Shown here one piece after another: positions 1-11,348 of a stretch of 64,000 bases of DNA. The stretch covers positions 5,108,005 through 5,172,004 of the forward strand of contig JAJKFH010003504.1 in assembly GCA_023333565.1 (NCBI GenBank). Direction: 5' to 3'. This DNA is from Puffinus mauretanicus (lineage: Eukaryota; Chordata; Aves; Procellariiformes; Procellariidae). The translations under genes and the position numbers were made by a program. Every line of letters starts with the position of its first letter. Within the stretch, counting starts at the first letter, position 1. The notes beneath the pieces were generated by a model. That model was not told where the DNA came from. It saw nothing but the letters and a program-made list of their open reading frames with translations, and did not search any database.

Positions 1-2900
1 TCTCAAATACAAGAAAAACATCCCACGGAAGAAATTCCAGGAGGAAAACTCAGACCTTAAGCTCCTCATTGAGAAGTTTGTACCAAAGTTTGGAATCCAA
101 CAAAAATCTCAACTGAAATCAAGAGAAGGTTAACCCAAACTATGAATATTTCCCCAATTTCATATTTCTCCCTCCATGCAATGCCCACTGAAGACCTTCC
201 TATCTCTATTGTGCTCATACGAAGGTTTCTGAGGAGTTTGAGAACAGTACAGATATCTTGTTTCTAGGTAAATCAAAGCCTCTCTTGGTAAGTGAAGGGA
301 AGAAACCTACTTTTTGGCTTTGATCCTAAAGTCTCAAAAGATGAGGACCTGTGGATTGGAAGAGCTGGGTGACCTAGACAGAACTCTCACTTCAGTGCTC
401 ACCTGCACTGACATGAAAGGTGAGAAGAAGCAAGGGACGGTTACCAAGACCCATAGGACAAGCTTTCCTGTCTTCCCTTACTTCGAGCCACACCATGTGT
501 GTGACAAAGAGATGCACAGCCCTTTTCCAGAGGCATTCCCAGCACAAATATCAAGCCGCTCAACTGAGTTTTGCCCTAAGGCTAGCGACTGGAAGTTCTC
601 AATACACTTAATAAAGGATTTTTTAAAAGGCAGATATTCAGATCCCAAAAATACAGCAACAATTACAGAACTCCTTAAAAAATTCAGAGCCTTTTTCACT
701 TGCCAGTTTTTCAAGGTGCATTTGCTCTAAAATGTGTTTTCTGTTGTGGGATTGCACCTGAAACTGATCTTTGCAGACAGCAACCGAGCACAACGGTGCA
801 TTTGGGAGCGGGCAATAGCAGCAAGTCGACGTGTCTCTAAGCATTCTCCACTCTTCTTAGGGGTCAAGCGGGAGCTCAGCAACAAGCTGCTAGATGGTTA
901 TTTGTGTCAACTCTGCAGGCCAGGGCAATAGGTTTTCTACAGCCAAAGAAGTGATGAAAACAGCTGTAGCTGCTAGCAAACATAGCCAGAAGGCCACCAT
1001 CACCTGAAGACTGGTCGTTTCCAACCACAAAGCTGCCAAATCCTCAGGTGTCTCTGCTCATATTTTTAGCATTTAAAGTTTAGTGACAGCACATTGAAGA
1101 AAAAAAAAAAAAGTGTTTTGGTCTTCTTTTGGGATCTCACCTGTTAACCAGTACATATGATAGAGGCCTACAAGGTCTTTCTCTTTTGGGAATAACACTG
1201 CAACTTTAAACATCGTTATATCAGCATGTGTCGGACATAGAATTGTTTTGCTCACACACTGTAGGCTCCTGAACATTATTATAAAGGGGAGAAATTAACT
1301 TCATTTTCAAAGCTTCACACACAGAAAATGTAATTTCCAGAGTAACAAGTTCAAAAACTGTTCAGCTCTTTCTGATTTTCAGCACCTTCTCTTTTGTCCT
1401 GCTACAGCTTCATTATTTTCTTATTCTTTGCAGTACACGCTTGTTTTTTTGGATGAAAAGAAACCATTCCATATTAGTCACACCAGAAAAATGGATTTTG
1501 GCTTGCAGTTGGTGAATTAAGATTATCAGAACTTTTATTCACATGCAGAAAATAGCAATGTAATAGCTAAGGAACACCAAACAAATGCTGTGTTTACTCT
1601 AATTTATCACTTTTGCATGCCTTATGTTGTACTCAAAAAAGCCATCTAATGCATGACTACATTAGTCCTCCTTGGTAAATTTTGTGCCAAAACTTGTTGA
1701 CCCTAATTCCAACTAAAATCCAACAGATGATAACCAATGGACCACATGTAGTGTTGCACTTTATACTCATTGAATCCTCTGTGGAGCTTTTGTTAAGCTA
1801 ATCTAAGCGTAGTAGGAAAAGCAAGAGAAGACAATCTTCTGGGGCCTTGCACTCTTTAAAATGGCAATAATATTTTCAGACCAAATAACCGAATTTCTTT
1901 GTGTACCAACTTTGACTGAGGTATGAGGAAATTTTTCACACAAGCATCTCAATAAAAAGCCCTAACCCTAATTTCTGAAGCTAAACTACACCAAAGGATA
2001 GACGTGTCATTAAGTGCCATGCCTGGGTCTTTACATCAGTCATTTATGTGGTTTAGCCAAATCTGGAATTACTAATATGGAGGTATTTCACTACGATATG
2101 CTTTCTTAGTCTTACTTTGGTCTCTGCATCTAACTAGGGGAATAAATTATGCAGGAAATTTGAAGTGGAATCTTCTCCCTTTCTCTTTCTTGGCTAATTT
2201 TAATTTTAGTTGCTCTTAATTCAAGGAGTTAAAACCTTCTTAAGAAAGAAATGCTTTAAATACATTGGCAAGATTTAACTTATTAGAGTTTTTGACCACA
2301 AATCATGTTATTATTTACCGCACCATTCAAAGTCCTGTTTGACTTCTCACTCTTGCATAAGAAATTTCAGGGACGTGTCAATGTGCATTTTCTATATATG
2401 AGGCAAATAGACCTCTATATCACAAACATTTTTGACACTTTCAAATGTAGCTTTACAGCCTTAAACAGACATTCCACTTCTCCCACCCACCCACCATCTC
2501 ATCTAAGGCCTACAGTCACCAAATTTTCAGAATTTGAGAGTGGGAGTATTGCTAATGTACCAGGTAAGTGCAGAGTTTAGTGACCTGTTTGTGCATATGT
2601 ACATATATGTGAGAGGGTATGGACACGTTTGCCTATTCCTGTCTGCCATTTACTCTAGAAATGCCCTGTTAACTTCATTCTTCTTCTCAACAACATCCAC
2701 TGACCTGGGGTCTAACAGTGAATTTTAAGTGAGAGCCAGCAACAGCAAAGAAAGCACATATGCATATTTGAGAAGTAAAGCAAAACAAAGTAGGAGATAA
2801 GACATAGGGCTGAATAAAGGAAGCACTGGAGGAAGAGACGTACTGCCTGGTCAGATCCTTTGAAGGTGCTTGGTCGCCGTGAAAAGCTAAGGGGGCTGCT
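1..2900. other. Non-coding stretch, no gene recognised
   Basis: AT-rich sequence with no recognisable exon, RNA gene or repeat. The longest open frame (314-730, plus strand, 138 codons) has an unremarkable composition and matches no family I know. It overlaps open frames on the other strand and lacks a clear splice or promoter context, so I treat it as chance. Short A-runs (for example near 1100) are the only low-complexity feature. This could be intron or intergenic DNA, and the sequence alone does not decide. Confidence 0.6.
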
Positions 2901-2904
2901 ACCT

Positions 2905-2996
2905 AAGTATCTTGAGGATCTTGACCTGAGAGTCTCACAAACTCTACCTGAACATTTTTACTAATAGAGAAACTGAAGCACAAAAGGTGAAATCCT
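2905..2996 (+). repeat. Possible worn MIR SINE core
   Basis: The segment has, in the right order, a 'ctcacaaactctacctga' stretch and then 'agagaaactgaagcacaaaagg'. This parallels the MIR layout of 'cctcacaacaaccctatgagg' followed by 'gatgaggaaactgaggcacagag'. Divergence is high and the ends cannot be placed. A chance resemblance over the short conserved core is possible. Confidence 0.35.
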
Positions 2997-3303
2997 CCCC
3001 CTGTAACAGCAGCCTCTACAAGCCGGGCCCCTGGCAACACCCCTAATTTTATCAAAAGGGGGTTAAACTGACTCTCTCCACATCTTCTATGGAATCAATA
3101 GAAGAACAGGGAATAACGCTTAGAACACTTAACCTCCTTTCCCTGTTTTAAACACTGGGTTATGCTTCCCAGATTTCCTTCTGTTTTGGCTGAAGAGATA
3201 TTTCACCTGGCTCTGCTTAAAAAACAAACCGTTTCTTCTGCAAAGTGAGGTGTGCGGCTGCATGCTAAATCACCTCTCATTTCTCCTGCTTTCAGTGAAA
3301 TTT

Positions 3304-3359
3304 GGATGAGGTGGTTTGTTGAAGTCCTTTCCAATTAACATTTCTGTGATTCTGTGATT
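3304..3359 (+). mobile_element. Worn CR1 LINE 3' tail
   Basis: The segment ends in 'ttctgtgattctgtgatt', a tandem 8-mer typical of CR1 tails. Before it lies 'gaagtcctttccaatta', which resembles the 'aggtcccttccaaccc' block that normally precedes the tail. Only the extreme 3' end is recognisable, which fits the usual 5' truncation of CR1. Anything further upstream is too diverged to assign. Confidence 0.55.
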
Positions 3360-5310
3360 ACTTCGTACATACTGATAATGTGAGCTGACCCTTTCCTATC
3401 TAGGCTCCTTTCTTTTAGGAATACACTGAAGACAGTAGAAGAAAAATCATCAGACTACAGAACAACTAATTCTTATTTAATAACAGAAACTTTATTAACT
3501 CATGGAGCCCTACACTGTCCCTCCTGGTGAATACAAACAGTCAAGAAATAGCTGGTGTTTGCACGCAGAATGTGGATTAGCTTGAGAGCAGCTCCATTTC
3601 TCTGGTTCAGCACACCGAACATTTTTATTCCAATTAAACTGGAAAGCAGTAGTTGCTAATGCTCTGTGAAAAGGTGCCACAATCCAGCACCAGTAAGAGA
3701 TTTATACATCAGATCTGTACAGATTAAACAATTGTAGACAGAAAATTAAACCTCTGCTTAAGGAAGCCAGCTCCAGCACAAGATGCAACAGCCTAAGGTT
3801 CAACTCCCAGCTGTGTGAGGGAGACGATGTTCCTCTGTCCCTACAGCTGTACCTGGCCTCAGGAAGCAAGTGTGAAGCTCAGGGGTCCTACAACAATAAC
3901 ACTTTCAATACAAAAGCAGCTTTTTCATAACCAAATCGTGCAGTTCTCTGAAGGTTTGCCTCACAAAGTCGTGCTTCCCTCTGTCCCTGCTAGCTTCCAA
4001 CATCTTTAAAGGCTGTGAACTTCAAGCCACTAGAAAGACATGCCCTTAATGCTGTAAAATTAAAGAGCTGCATGCCTGGAACTCACGTGGGGGTTGATGC
4101 ATATAGTAAAGAGTGCAAAACACCAGGGCTTTAGGGGAGGAGGTCCAACAGGCTCGTCTGTAATACGTACATACACACAAAATTAGATCCTCAAGCGCAT
4201 TTTCTAGGTCATCTTCTTCTCCCTCCTCTGCTCTCCCCCTCCTCCCCTGAGGTATCTTAATTGTTCTGGGAAGGAATACATGTTTCAAAATATATCAGCA
4301 AACTTTGTCTTATGAAAACATATTGTCCTGGTTATTTTATAGCCCAAACTACTGTGTATGGAACATTAGTCCTCAGTTAACTTTGCCAGTGCAAAAATGT
4401 ACTATGCTTTCTTGTGCTGTCAAGTGTTTCGTTCCTACCCAGCCAATTTATTATTTTACTTAAGCCAAGGACCAGAAATCCAAGTGCAAACACTAACACA
4501 GGTAAGGGAATGTAATGAGTAGGAAAGGTATAAATTTTATTTATTTTATAGGTACAGTGCAAAACTCTGTTACTAACAGTACTGAAAAGACCTTCACTCA
4601 CAGCTCTGCAGATTGTTGTGTCCTGGTTTTGATGGGACTCTATAGCGCTTTGTTTAATTTATTGTAGGCTGCAGGATCTGGGATTTAATCTGTAGTTTAA
4701 GAGAGCCATATGGCTCTCTGAACTGGGCTGAATGTCCCTCCTAGCGATCAGCCTAACCAGAATTCCTGAACAGTCACAAAATTTGTGTGATGCAGTTGCT
4801 GATTTGCCTCCTTTCAACAGGTTTTGTCTTGTCTGCCTCCTGCCTCATGTATCATCCTATGACTATTTTTAAACAATCTTTGCAAAATAAAAACTCAAAT
4901 AACCAGAGCTCCGGAAAGTGCTTCTCCCCTACAGCAACTTTATATAATATATTAGTTGATAGGAGCACTACTTGGACGGGTGGAGATAAGAGCCTGTCAG
5001 CACTTTCGTTTCAGACTCCCTTCTCCAGGGACTTGCAATTCAACCATAACCATTTGCTATGGGCAAAAATTGGGATGTGAAAGCTCAGACCTGGAGGGAG
5101 AACTTTAAAAAAAGATGAACAATAGTATTTCAAGTATACCTGAAATAAATATTGTGGGGAAAGGGCTGGACAGCAAAAAAGGAGGCGGAAATGCTTTGAT
5201 TTTCACTAATGTCATTCCATTTTCACTAATAACCTCCCCTATCTTAGCCTTGCCATGGCTTTATGTTGGCCCTTAAAACCAATGGCGCGTTGTACTTACA
5301 CTGTTCATTT
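3360..5310. other. Non-coding stretch, no gene recognised
   Basis: No exon, RNA gene or known repeat is apparent. Open frames on both strands are short (up to about 97 codons) and overlap one another. The one structural feature is a perfect 20-bp palindrome at 4700-4719, listed separately. Confidence 0.6.
4700..4719. repeat. Perfect 20-bp palindrome
   Basis: The sequence agagagccatatggctctct equals its own reverse complement over 20 bases with no spacer. The flanking bases (a at 4699, g at 4720) break the symmetry. It could serve as a dimeric protein-binding site, but no known factor motif is evident and chance remains plausible. Confidence 0.9.
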
Positions 5311-5317
5311 CATTTCA

Positions 5318-5490
5318 GTGCTGCGTACATGCAATAATTATTAATTCTCACTACTCGTCTGAGGTAAATATTACCAACTTGATTTTCTAGAGAGAGATGC
5401 AAGGCACAATTTGCCCCAGGCCACAACAGGAACTCTATGTAAGAGCCAGAAATAGAAATAAGGAGTTCCTGTTCCCTGGCCTAAATCAAG
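5318..5490 (+). repeat. MIR-type SINE (ancient amniote)
   Basis: The segment follows the MIR consensus in order: 'gtacatgcaataattattaattctcac', then 'tctgaggtaaatattacc', then 'gatttt...agagagatgcaaggcacaatttgcccc', then 'ggccacaacaggaactctatgtaagagccagaaatagaaataaggagttcctg'-type blocks. These correspond to the MIR core, its 'aaggtcacacagg' block and the 'agccaggaatagaacccaggagtcctg' 3' part. MIRs are tRNA-derived SINEs once mobilised by L2 and shared across amniotes. This copy is long and relatively well preserved for its age. The 3' limit is approximate. Confidence 0.75.
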
Positions 5491-8164
5491 GCCACAGACC
5501 CCTCTCTGGCAGCGACCGTTTTCTAAATATTTTATGGAGGTGATTATCATGTTATGGAACTATGTTCAATACAGACCGGGATATCCCTGGGATATATAAG
5601 AATTTGAAGGCATCTCACTGCCAGCTGACAATACCTCTCAGAAACAGTGTAAGTGCCAGGACTAACATACCTTAACAACATACTTTAACAGGTGGTCATT
5701 ATAAGCTATATAACCAGTCTTACAAGGTGGTAGACAAGCGTTCATTACTAATTTAAATGCCTTTATAGGTATGCAACCTTTAAATTCACTGAATTTGAAC
5801 TTTTCTCTTACTTGCAGGATCTGTAATTAATAAAGTGTAAGTGGATATAGCTAAGCTGGTGGGAAGTACTCGAGGGTGGAGAACCCCTATGTGCTGGACA
5901 CAGTCTCTCTTGTCTTTTGCTAAGTCCAAGGCAGATTTCTTACAGATTTGGGCTTGGAGCTGTAGCACAATGTACCTGAGTATATTCCAGGTGGACTGTC
6001 ACAGGTGTGGTGGTGGCAGGTCCAGGAGAATCAAGCCTGACAGAGCTATTATGGTCTCTACGCTATTTGTTAGATTTTCCAAGCTCCCAGGTGTGGAATC
6101 ACGCCCAAGACCCTTATACTACATCTACTATGCTAAATACATCCATTTCTTAGCATGATCCTTCATTCCCAGGTCAATTGGTTGAGAGAGGCTCGTGTCC
6201 ATGTTGCTACTAAAATGGCATTTTTATTAAATGAAACTGAGGAGATGTGTTGCAGGCTTTCAAATATCATGTAAAGGCAAGGGGCAAGGGTCGGGGGTGT
6301 TTGAAGATATAGCCCAGAGGATAGGCTGTAGGCTGCAAGTAATCTTCCCTGATGCAGTCTCATCCATGCTTCATCTTGGAAAGCATCCTTGAAGTGAACA
6401 ATCCTTCAAGCCATGCTTACGAATTGTCTTGAAAAAGCTTGGGAACACCCCAAAATATAGCCAAGGAACAAAACTAACAATTTTGTAATATGGAATATCA
6501 GGACACAAGTACTTGAGTATACTCATTAACCCTCTTTTACTTCGCAATATAGTTATATCCTAAAAATTTTTGCAGCTGGCCCAAGGTCTGTAGTTACAAG
6601 TCTGTTTCCAGAGGGGATGAGCTCACATCTTGCAAAGAAAGTGACCTTGTACGTGTCTACATTGTCTTCTGCAGGCAGCTACGTGTGGACATCGGCTCTG
6701 TACCACACTTGCCATAGCTACAGAGCCTCCAGGTGATTCATTGTGTGGACTTCAGTGCTGACACCAGTTTACATCTTTCTGAAAATTCATATTTGGCATA
6801 TTCCATCTTAATTACATTGAACAGCTGTGAGCATCTCCTAAAGGAAATCTCCCCAAAACGATGTGTCAGGATTTTCAGAATCAAGGTTTCTGAAATGTCA
6901 GTTTGAGGGAAAATTGAAAACCAAAAATTTTCAGTTTCGCTGAGAGTCAGACATTTTCCCAGAAAGCCTGCTTTCTGGCCTTGGTGGGGGAACTTGGTGG
7001 GGATCATTTGCGTAGCTAACGGGTGCAATTCCTTATTGAAGCTGGGTGAATAGGGCCATTTTTACCTTATGGATTCATAATGATACTCTCAATACACTCA
7101 ATAGCCAAGTGACTCAAAAGAATAGCCCAAGCTGCCTTAATACTTCATCAGATCATTCTGTGCCATCTCTCCTGGGATTATAGATCATTAACTTCCACAG
7201 GGAGTCCCCATCAGTAATCTTTCTTTCCATTCAGGTTTCCATTGCATTCAGCACAAGCCCCAAGTAGGATCTCTTGAAAAATCTTATCCCTAATGATTAT
7301 TAATATTATATCAAATGCTTAAAGCTGAAGGAAATATAATCAGAAAAGTGAAAGTAATAAATACCTGTATTTTAATAATGAGAATATTTCTGACAGCTAC
7401 ACTGGAAATATAAAAGCTATTTTTCAAAGATCAAGAGAACTGTTCAGTGACAGTTTTCAGTTTTATTGCTATTATCACTTAAATATATTTATATAACACT
7501 GCTTTATCACCATTCTCTTCTATGACATCTTTTACAGTTAAGATGAATGTCTATATATAGCCTTCCCTTAGTCAATAATTAGTTTGTAAAATCAAGCAGC
7601 TCATGTAACTGTGCATCAAGTCATTCCAGTATTTATATATTTCTTTTTGAAAGTACCTCATTTTATGTAAAATTTAAAGCAAAAATGTATTTAAAAAATT
7701 AAATGTTTGAGCAAACTCTGAACTCCCCCTTCAAAATATTCAGTAACCCGTAGATATGTGCCTCCTGCCCTACTTTTTCCATAGGCACACTTTATTGTCA
7801 TATTTCTAATACAGTGCTTGTGAACCACGATAATCAACTCTGCTTTATTACTAGCTTAAAAAGAAACCCATTTCCCACCATGGCTATACATTCAAAGGAA
7901 CAATACAGAGGGTATTCATAGCGTCCATTAGCTTCAGGTGAATTTTAAGTAGTCTGGAATGATGAAAATCAGACTCCATTGCTGTGCTACCAGTAAATAT
8001 TCTTGTGATGACAGAAGCATGCACAGCAAGCACCGTGGGCCATCCAGCCCAGTGTCCAGCCCCTGATGGCAGGTAGAAGCAGGTATTGTGGCAAAATGGG
8101 GAAAAAAGGTCAGTGATTCAAAATGATGTGGGGATTGAAGATCCCACCTCCAACAGTTGTTTTT
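5491..8164. other. Non-coding stretch, no gene recognised
   Basis: AT-rich DNA without a recognisable exon, RNA gene or repeat. The plus-strand open frame at 5841-6158 (105 codons) is matched by an overlapping minus-strand frame and has no family resemblance. The region around 6840-6990 is rich in 'aaattttcag'-like words and might be a decayed repeat, but I could not assign it. Confidence 0.55.
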
Positions 8165-8206
8165 CATAGAATCATTTAGGTTGGAAAAGACCTTTAAGAT
8201 CATCAA
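8165..8206 (-). mobile_element. CR1 LINE 3' stub
   Basis: Read on the minus strand, the segment runs 'gatgatcttaaaggtcttttccaacctaaatgattctatg', the standard 3' untranslated end of a CR1 subfamily. Only about 40 bases remain before unrelated sequence, so this is either an extreme 5' truncation or a decayed copy. The block closely matches the end of the copy at 10258-10561 on the opposite strand, which suggests the same or a sister subfamily. Confidence 0.85.
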
Positions 8207-10257
8207 AACCCAAAACTTTATTAAAAAAGACACTTTTAGCATTGTTTTCTTAATTTAAACTATCTGCACATTTGTTATGGAGTGGTTTCTCAGGGAATCT
8301 CCTACCAGCCACCCATCTCCTTCACAGTATACAAGGAGCTCGTGGGCAGGACAGTGGCAAGAAATGAGACGTGGTATTCTCACACAAGCAGAAATATTTT
8401 TAACATCTGATCTTGATGCTTTTAGAAAAATGACTGGGCATCACCCGCCCAGACGTTGGCCAGTGCCAGTGAGCGACAGCTAGCGAGTGAGCTCACTCCA
8501 AATAAGACTGAAATGGTAACACTTCTTTGCATTCCCTAACCAGTGACTTCACTCCTACATGATTGAGGGGATGGGCCCGTCATTTCAGAGGATTCATGAT
8601 CTAACAATTTTTTTTTTTCACTTTCAATCTAGCCAGACCTCACTGGGGTTGCTTTCTCTTCTGCTTGCCTCCTCAGAACCCTTGCCCAGGCCACTGCCTT
8701 CTCATCCTACCCCCAAGCTGCTGTCTCTGCATCATCCTTCCTCGTGCCTTTCCTTCACTTGCCACACCTGGATCTTCCTCCCGCTGCCTCCTACCTCTCC
8801 TTGGGCTTCTGCCATCCTTGTGCCTCCTGTAATACTCATTTCTGCAGCACCCACGCTGAGTTCAAGATAACAAACTCAGGATCACTTACGAAGTTGCAGT
8901 CTACTCACCTCTGATACCAGAGTACTTCACCAGCGCAATGCTCCTCAATGGTTGGGAACAAGAAGTTCTGAAGAGTAGGATCCACTTCATAAACTTCTCA
9001 ATATTGGGAGGAGTTTCTGTCAGGGTCCCACAGCCTTATAACTTGCTACTTTGGCCTCAGAAAAGTTCCATCTGGTGACCTTTGAGTACAATGTATAGTT
9101 CATCTTTTCCCACACACATTGATGATGGGTGGGGACTACTGAGGAGGGCTTGTACCTTATCTTAAGCCAGGAGTGTTAAAGTGTAGGGTGTTAGGCAATA
9201 CCTAACAGAAAAAAAAGCCAGCTGAAATTCCTTGGGCTTACACCCCGTGTCTAGCTTGCATAGATGTTATGCCAGAGAAAACTCTCCGTGCCTTGAGCGC
9301 TGTACACTAATGGACAAATCCTCTGTGACACAACTGATCATACTCAGAACCTCTTGCCAGTGGCAATCCTGCATCTCTTCTGCAGCTCCTTGTATTGCTG
9401 AGCATTTTTATTTTTTACACCACAGTGGCCTAACAAGAATAACGTGTGGAAGTAGGTTTCTCAGTGCCACTATCAAATGTTATGCATAGCAAGTGGCAGT
9501 AATGTTCCAGCTGACTTACTCTGCTGATTGTCTATGAATAGGCAGTAAACTCTTTCAGAGAGTTCTGGAACCCTATACAGTATATCAGCCTCTATAGATG
9601 GATCACAGAAGTAAGGATGACTATGAATATATTGTATTGTTACATCTGTCCAGCTCTGGCCCCCAAAGAATCAGAACCAAAATATGTCAGTGGAGTCAGA
9701 GGTTATGTCCACATCAGTAAGCAGCAGGAATGGATCCACAGAATGAAGAGCTGGTAAGTACTCAACCACATTACACATATGTTTTGTGTTTTACTTTGAA
9801 ATAGTGCTAATCTCTTTTTATAAACTGAATACCCGTAAGATTTTGCAGAGTACTTGGTGTGTTCCTGGAGTGCATCCTTCTGCTTAGTTTCATTAAAAAG
9901 GCATCCCTGTTTGCACACTCCAAGCCTACTCTGCGATGCAAAACAAAGCAGGACACATGGGTAGGGCTGGGAGATTCATTTCAAAAGCTCATTTATAATT
10001 TGAATGAAAATGTTAATCTAGCTGCATCCAGAAACCACCTCAGACTGTCCCATGAAATGTAAAATCCCACTTGAGTTCATGGAGATGCATCAAGAAGCTA
10101 AGGCTTTGAACATGGTCTACTGTCTATCATACCTAGTTGGAGAAGTATTTTCCTGTCATCTCAGACTACTGTTTCTTACAATAACAAGGTCTAGACTATG
10201 ACAATATAGACACTATTCTCAATTAAGAACTAAGTGACATACCAGGGTTTGTTCAAG
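8207..10257. other. Non-coding stretch, no gene recognised
   Basis: No exon, RNA gene or repeat is recognised. The plus-strand open frame at 8559-8870 lies in a pyrimidine-rich (CT-rich) tract, which explains its openness and its Ser/Pro/Leu-rich translation better than coding selection does. Confidence 0.55.
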
Positions 10258-10561
10258 AGACTGTGGGTGTCGGTCTCTTCTCCCAGGTAACAAGGGATAG
10301 GACGAGAGGAAATGGCCTCAGGTTGCGCCAGGGAAGGTTTAGATTGGAGAGTAGGAAAAATGTTTTCCCTGAAAGGGTTGTCAAGCCTTGGAACAGGCTG
10401 TCCAGGGAAGTGGTTGAGTCACCACCCCTGGAGGTATTTAAAAGACGTGTAGATGATGTGCTTAGGGACATGGTTAGTGGTGGATTGGCAGTGCTAGGTT
10501 AACAGTTGGACTTGGTGATCCTAAAGGTCTTTTCCAACCTAAACGATTCTATGATTCTATG
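10258..10561 (+). mobile_element. CR1 LINE, 5'-truncated 3' end
   Basis: About 300 bases of CR1, from the end of ORF2 through the 3' UTR to the tail 'gattctatgattctatg'. Diagnostic blocks, in order, are 'ggtgtcggtctcttctccca', 'aggaaatggcctcaggttgcgcc', 'ggaacaggctgtccagggaa' and 'aaggtcttttccaacctaaa'. CR1 moves by target-primed reverse transcription, and 5' truncation is the rule. Divergence looks low compared with the other copies here, so this is one of the younger insertions. No obvious target-site duplication is visible, as is normal for CR1. Confidence 0.93.
10263..10502 (+). pseudogene. CR1 ORF2 C-terminal remnant
   Basis: A 79-codon open frame carries the conserved C-terminal tail of the CR1 ORF2 protein (endonuclease/reverse transcriptase polyprotein). 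Recognisable blocks are '[19 protein letters not shown]', '[14 protein letters not shown]' and 'LEVFKRR'. The catalytic endonuclease and reverse transcriptase domains are absent, so it is non-functional. CR1 ORF2 usually stops just after a 'LRDMV' motif. Here the frame continues about nine codons further, which suggests a one-base deletion in the original stop region (inference from the remembered consensus). The ATG is incidental. Confidence 0.9.
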
Positions 10562-11265
10562 TCTTATAATGCCGGTACTACTAGAAAACTAGTAGTTTGA
10601 TCATGACAAAAACAATAAATATGAATGTCAAGACATTCAGTAATACCCCCTACTATTTGTTTTAATAACAAAACCTTCTGTATTGCAACAGTTTTGAAAA
10701 ACAAGGAAGTTTTGGCAGCTGAAGAAACAAGTGGTTTTACTTTCATGCTCACCTTGGATAGTGGAACAGGTCACTATTTGGCTATTTCAGATAAAACAGA
10801 AATAGAAGGAAAAAAAAAATACCAAAATCAGCTATTGTGCTGGAGGACTGACTGTGATAAATGTGCTAGGAGGAAAGAAAGGAATCAGGGAAGAGAGGAA
10901 GGTATATCTTATCCTTTTTTTTTAAAAAAAGAAAAAACTTTTAAGTTATGCTAGGACAGATATAAAAATAAACCTAAATCAAAAGGAAAGTAGGATTTAT
11001 CAAAATACCTGGCAAAGGTCAACAAACAAGGAAGTCACTCATCTTTCAAGGGAATCTCCTCAATATCTATTTTCAATATATTAAGGGTAAAGGAGATAAG
11101 ACAGAAAAACACTTGATGTGAATGTCAGAATTGTGGCTGAAATGTAATTTAAGAAACACCTCAGTCAATCTGAAATCCCTTCCTGGCACTTTTTATAAGA
11201 GCAAAATGAACAGGATATTAAAAGTCGGAAGATAACTCTTCTGCAATACTGAATGAACTATTGCA
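10562..11265. other. Non-coding stretch, no gene recognised
   Basis: AT-rich DNA with an A-rich/T-rich tract near 10911-10937. The 109-codon open frame at 10625-10954 is lysine-rich because of that composition and resembles no known protein. Confidence 0.55.
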
Positions 11266-11348
11266 GGGCCCAATTCAGCAAAATGAGTAAGCACATACTG
11301 ACATTTAAGCATGCATTTAAGTCTCATCATCTTCAGTGAGAATCTGAT
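11266..11348 (+). repeat. Possible ancient palindromic DNA element fragment
   Basis: The segment starts with 'gggcccaattcagcaaa' and continues with 'taagcacatactgacatttaagcatgcatttaagt' and 'cttcagtgagaa'. I recall an old repeat of turtles, crocodilians and birds that starts 'gggcc..attcagcaaa', is rich in 'cttaagcatgtgcttaa' words and has 'cattgaagtcaatggg' at its centre. Only one arm would be present here. The assignment is from memory and tentative. Confidence 0.35.

Noticed and set aside
314..730. 138-codon plus-strand open frame near the left end
   Set aside because: Composition and context are unremarkable, there is an overlapping minus-strand frame (478-714), and it resembles no known protein.
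8559..8870. 103-codon Ser/Pro/Leu-rich open frame
   Set aside because: It lies in a pyrimidine-rich tract that removes stop codons, which makes it low complexity rather than coding.
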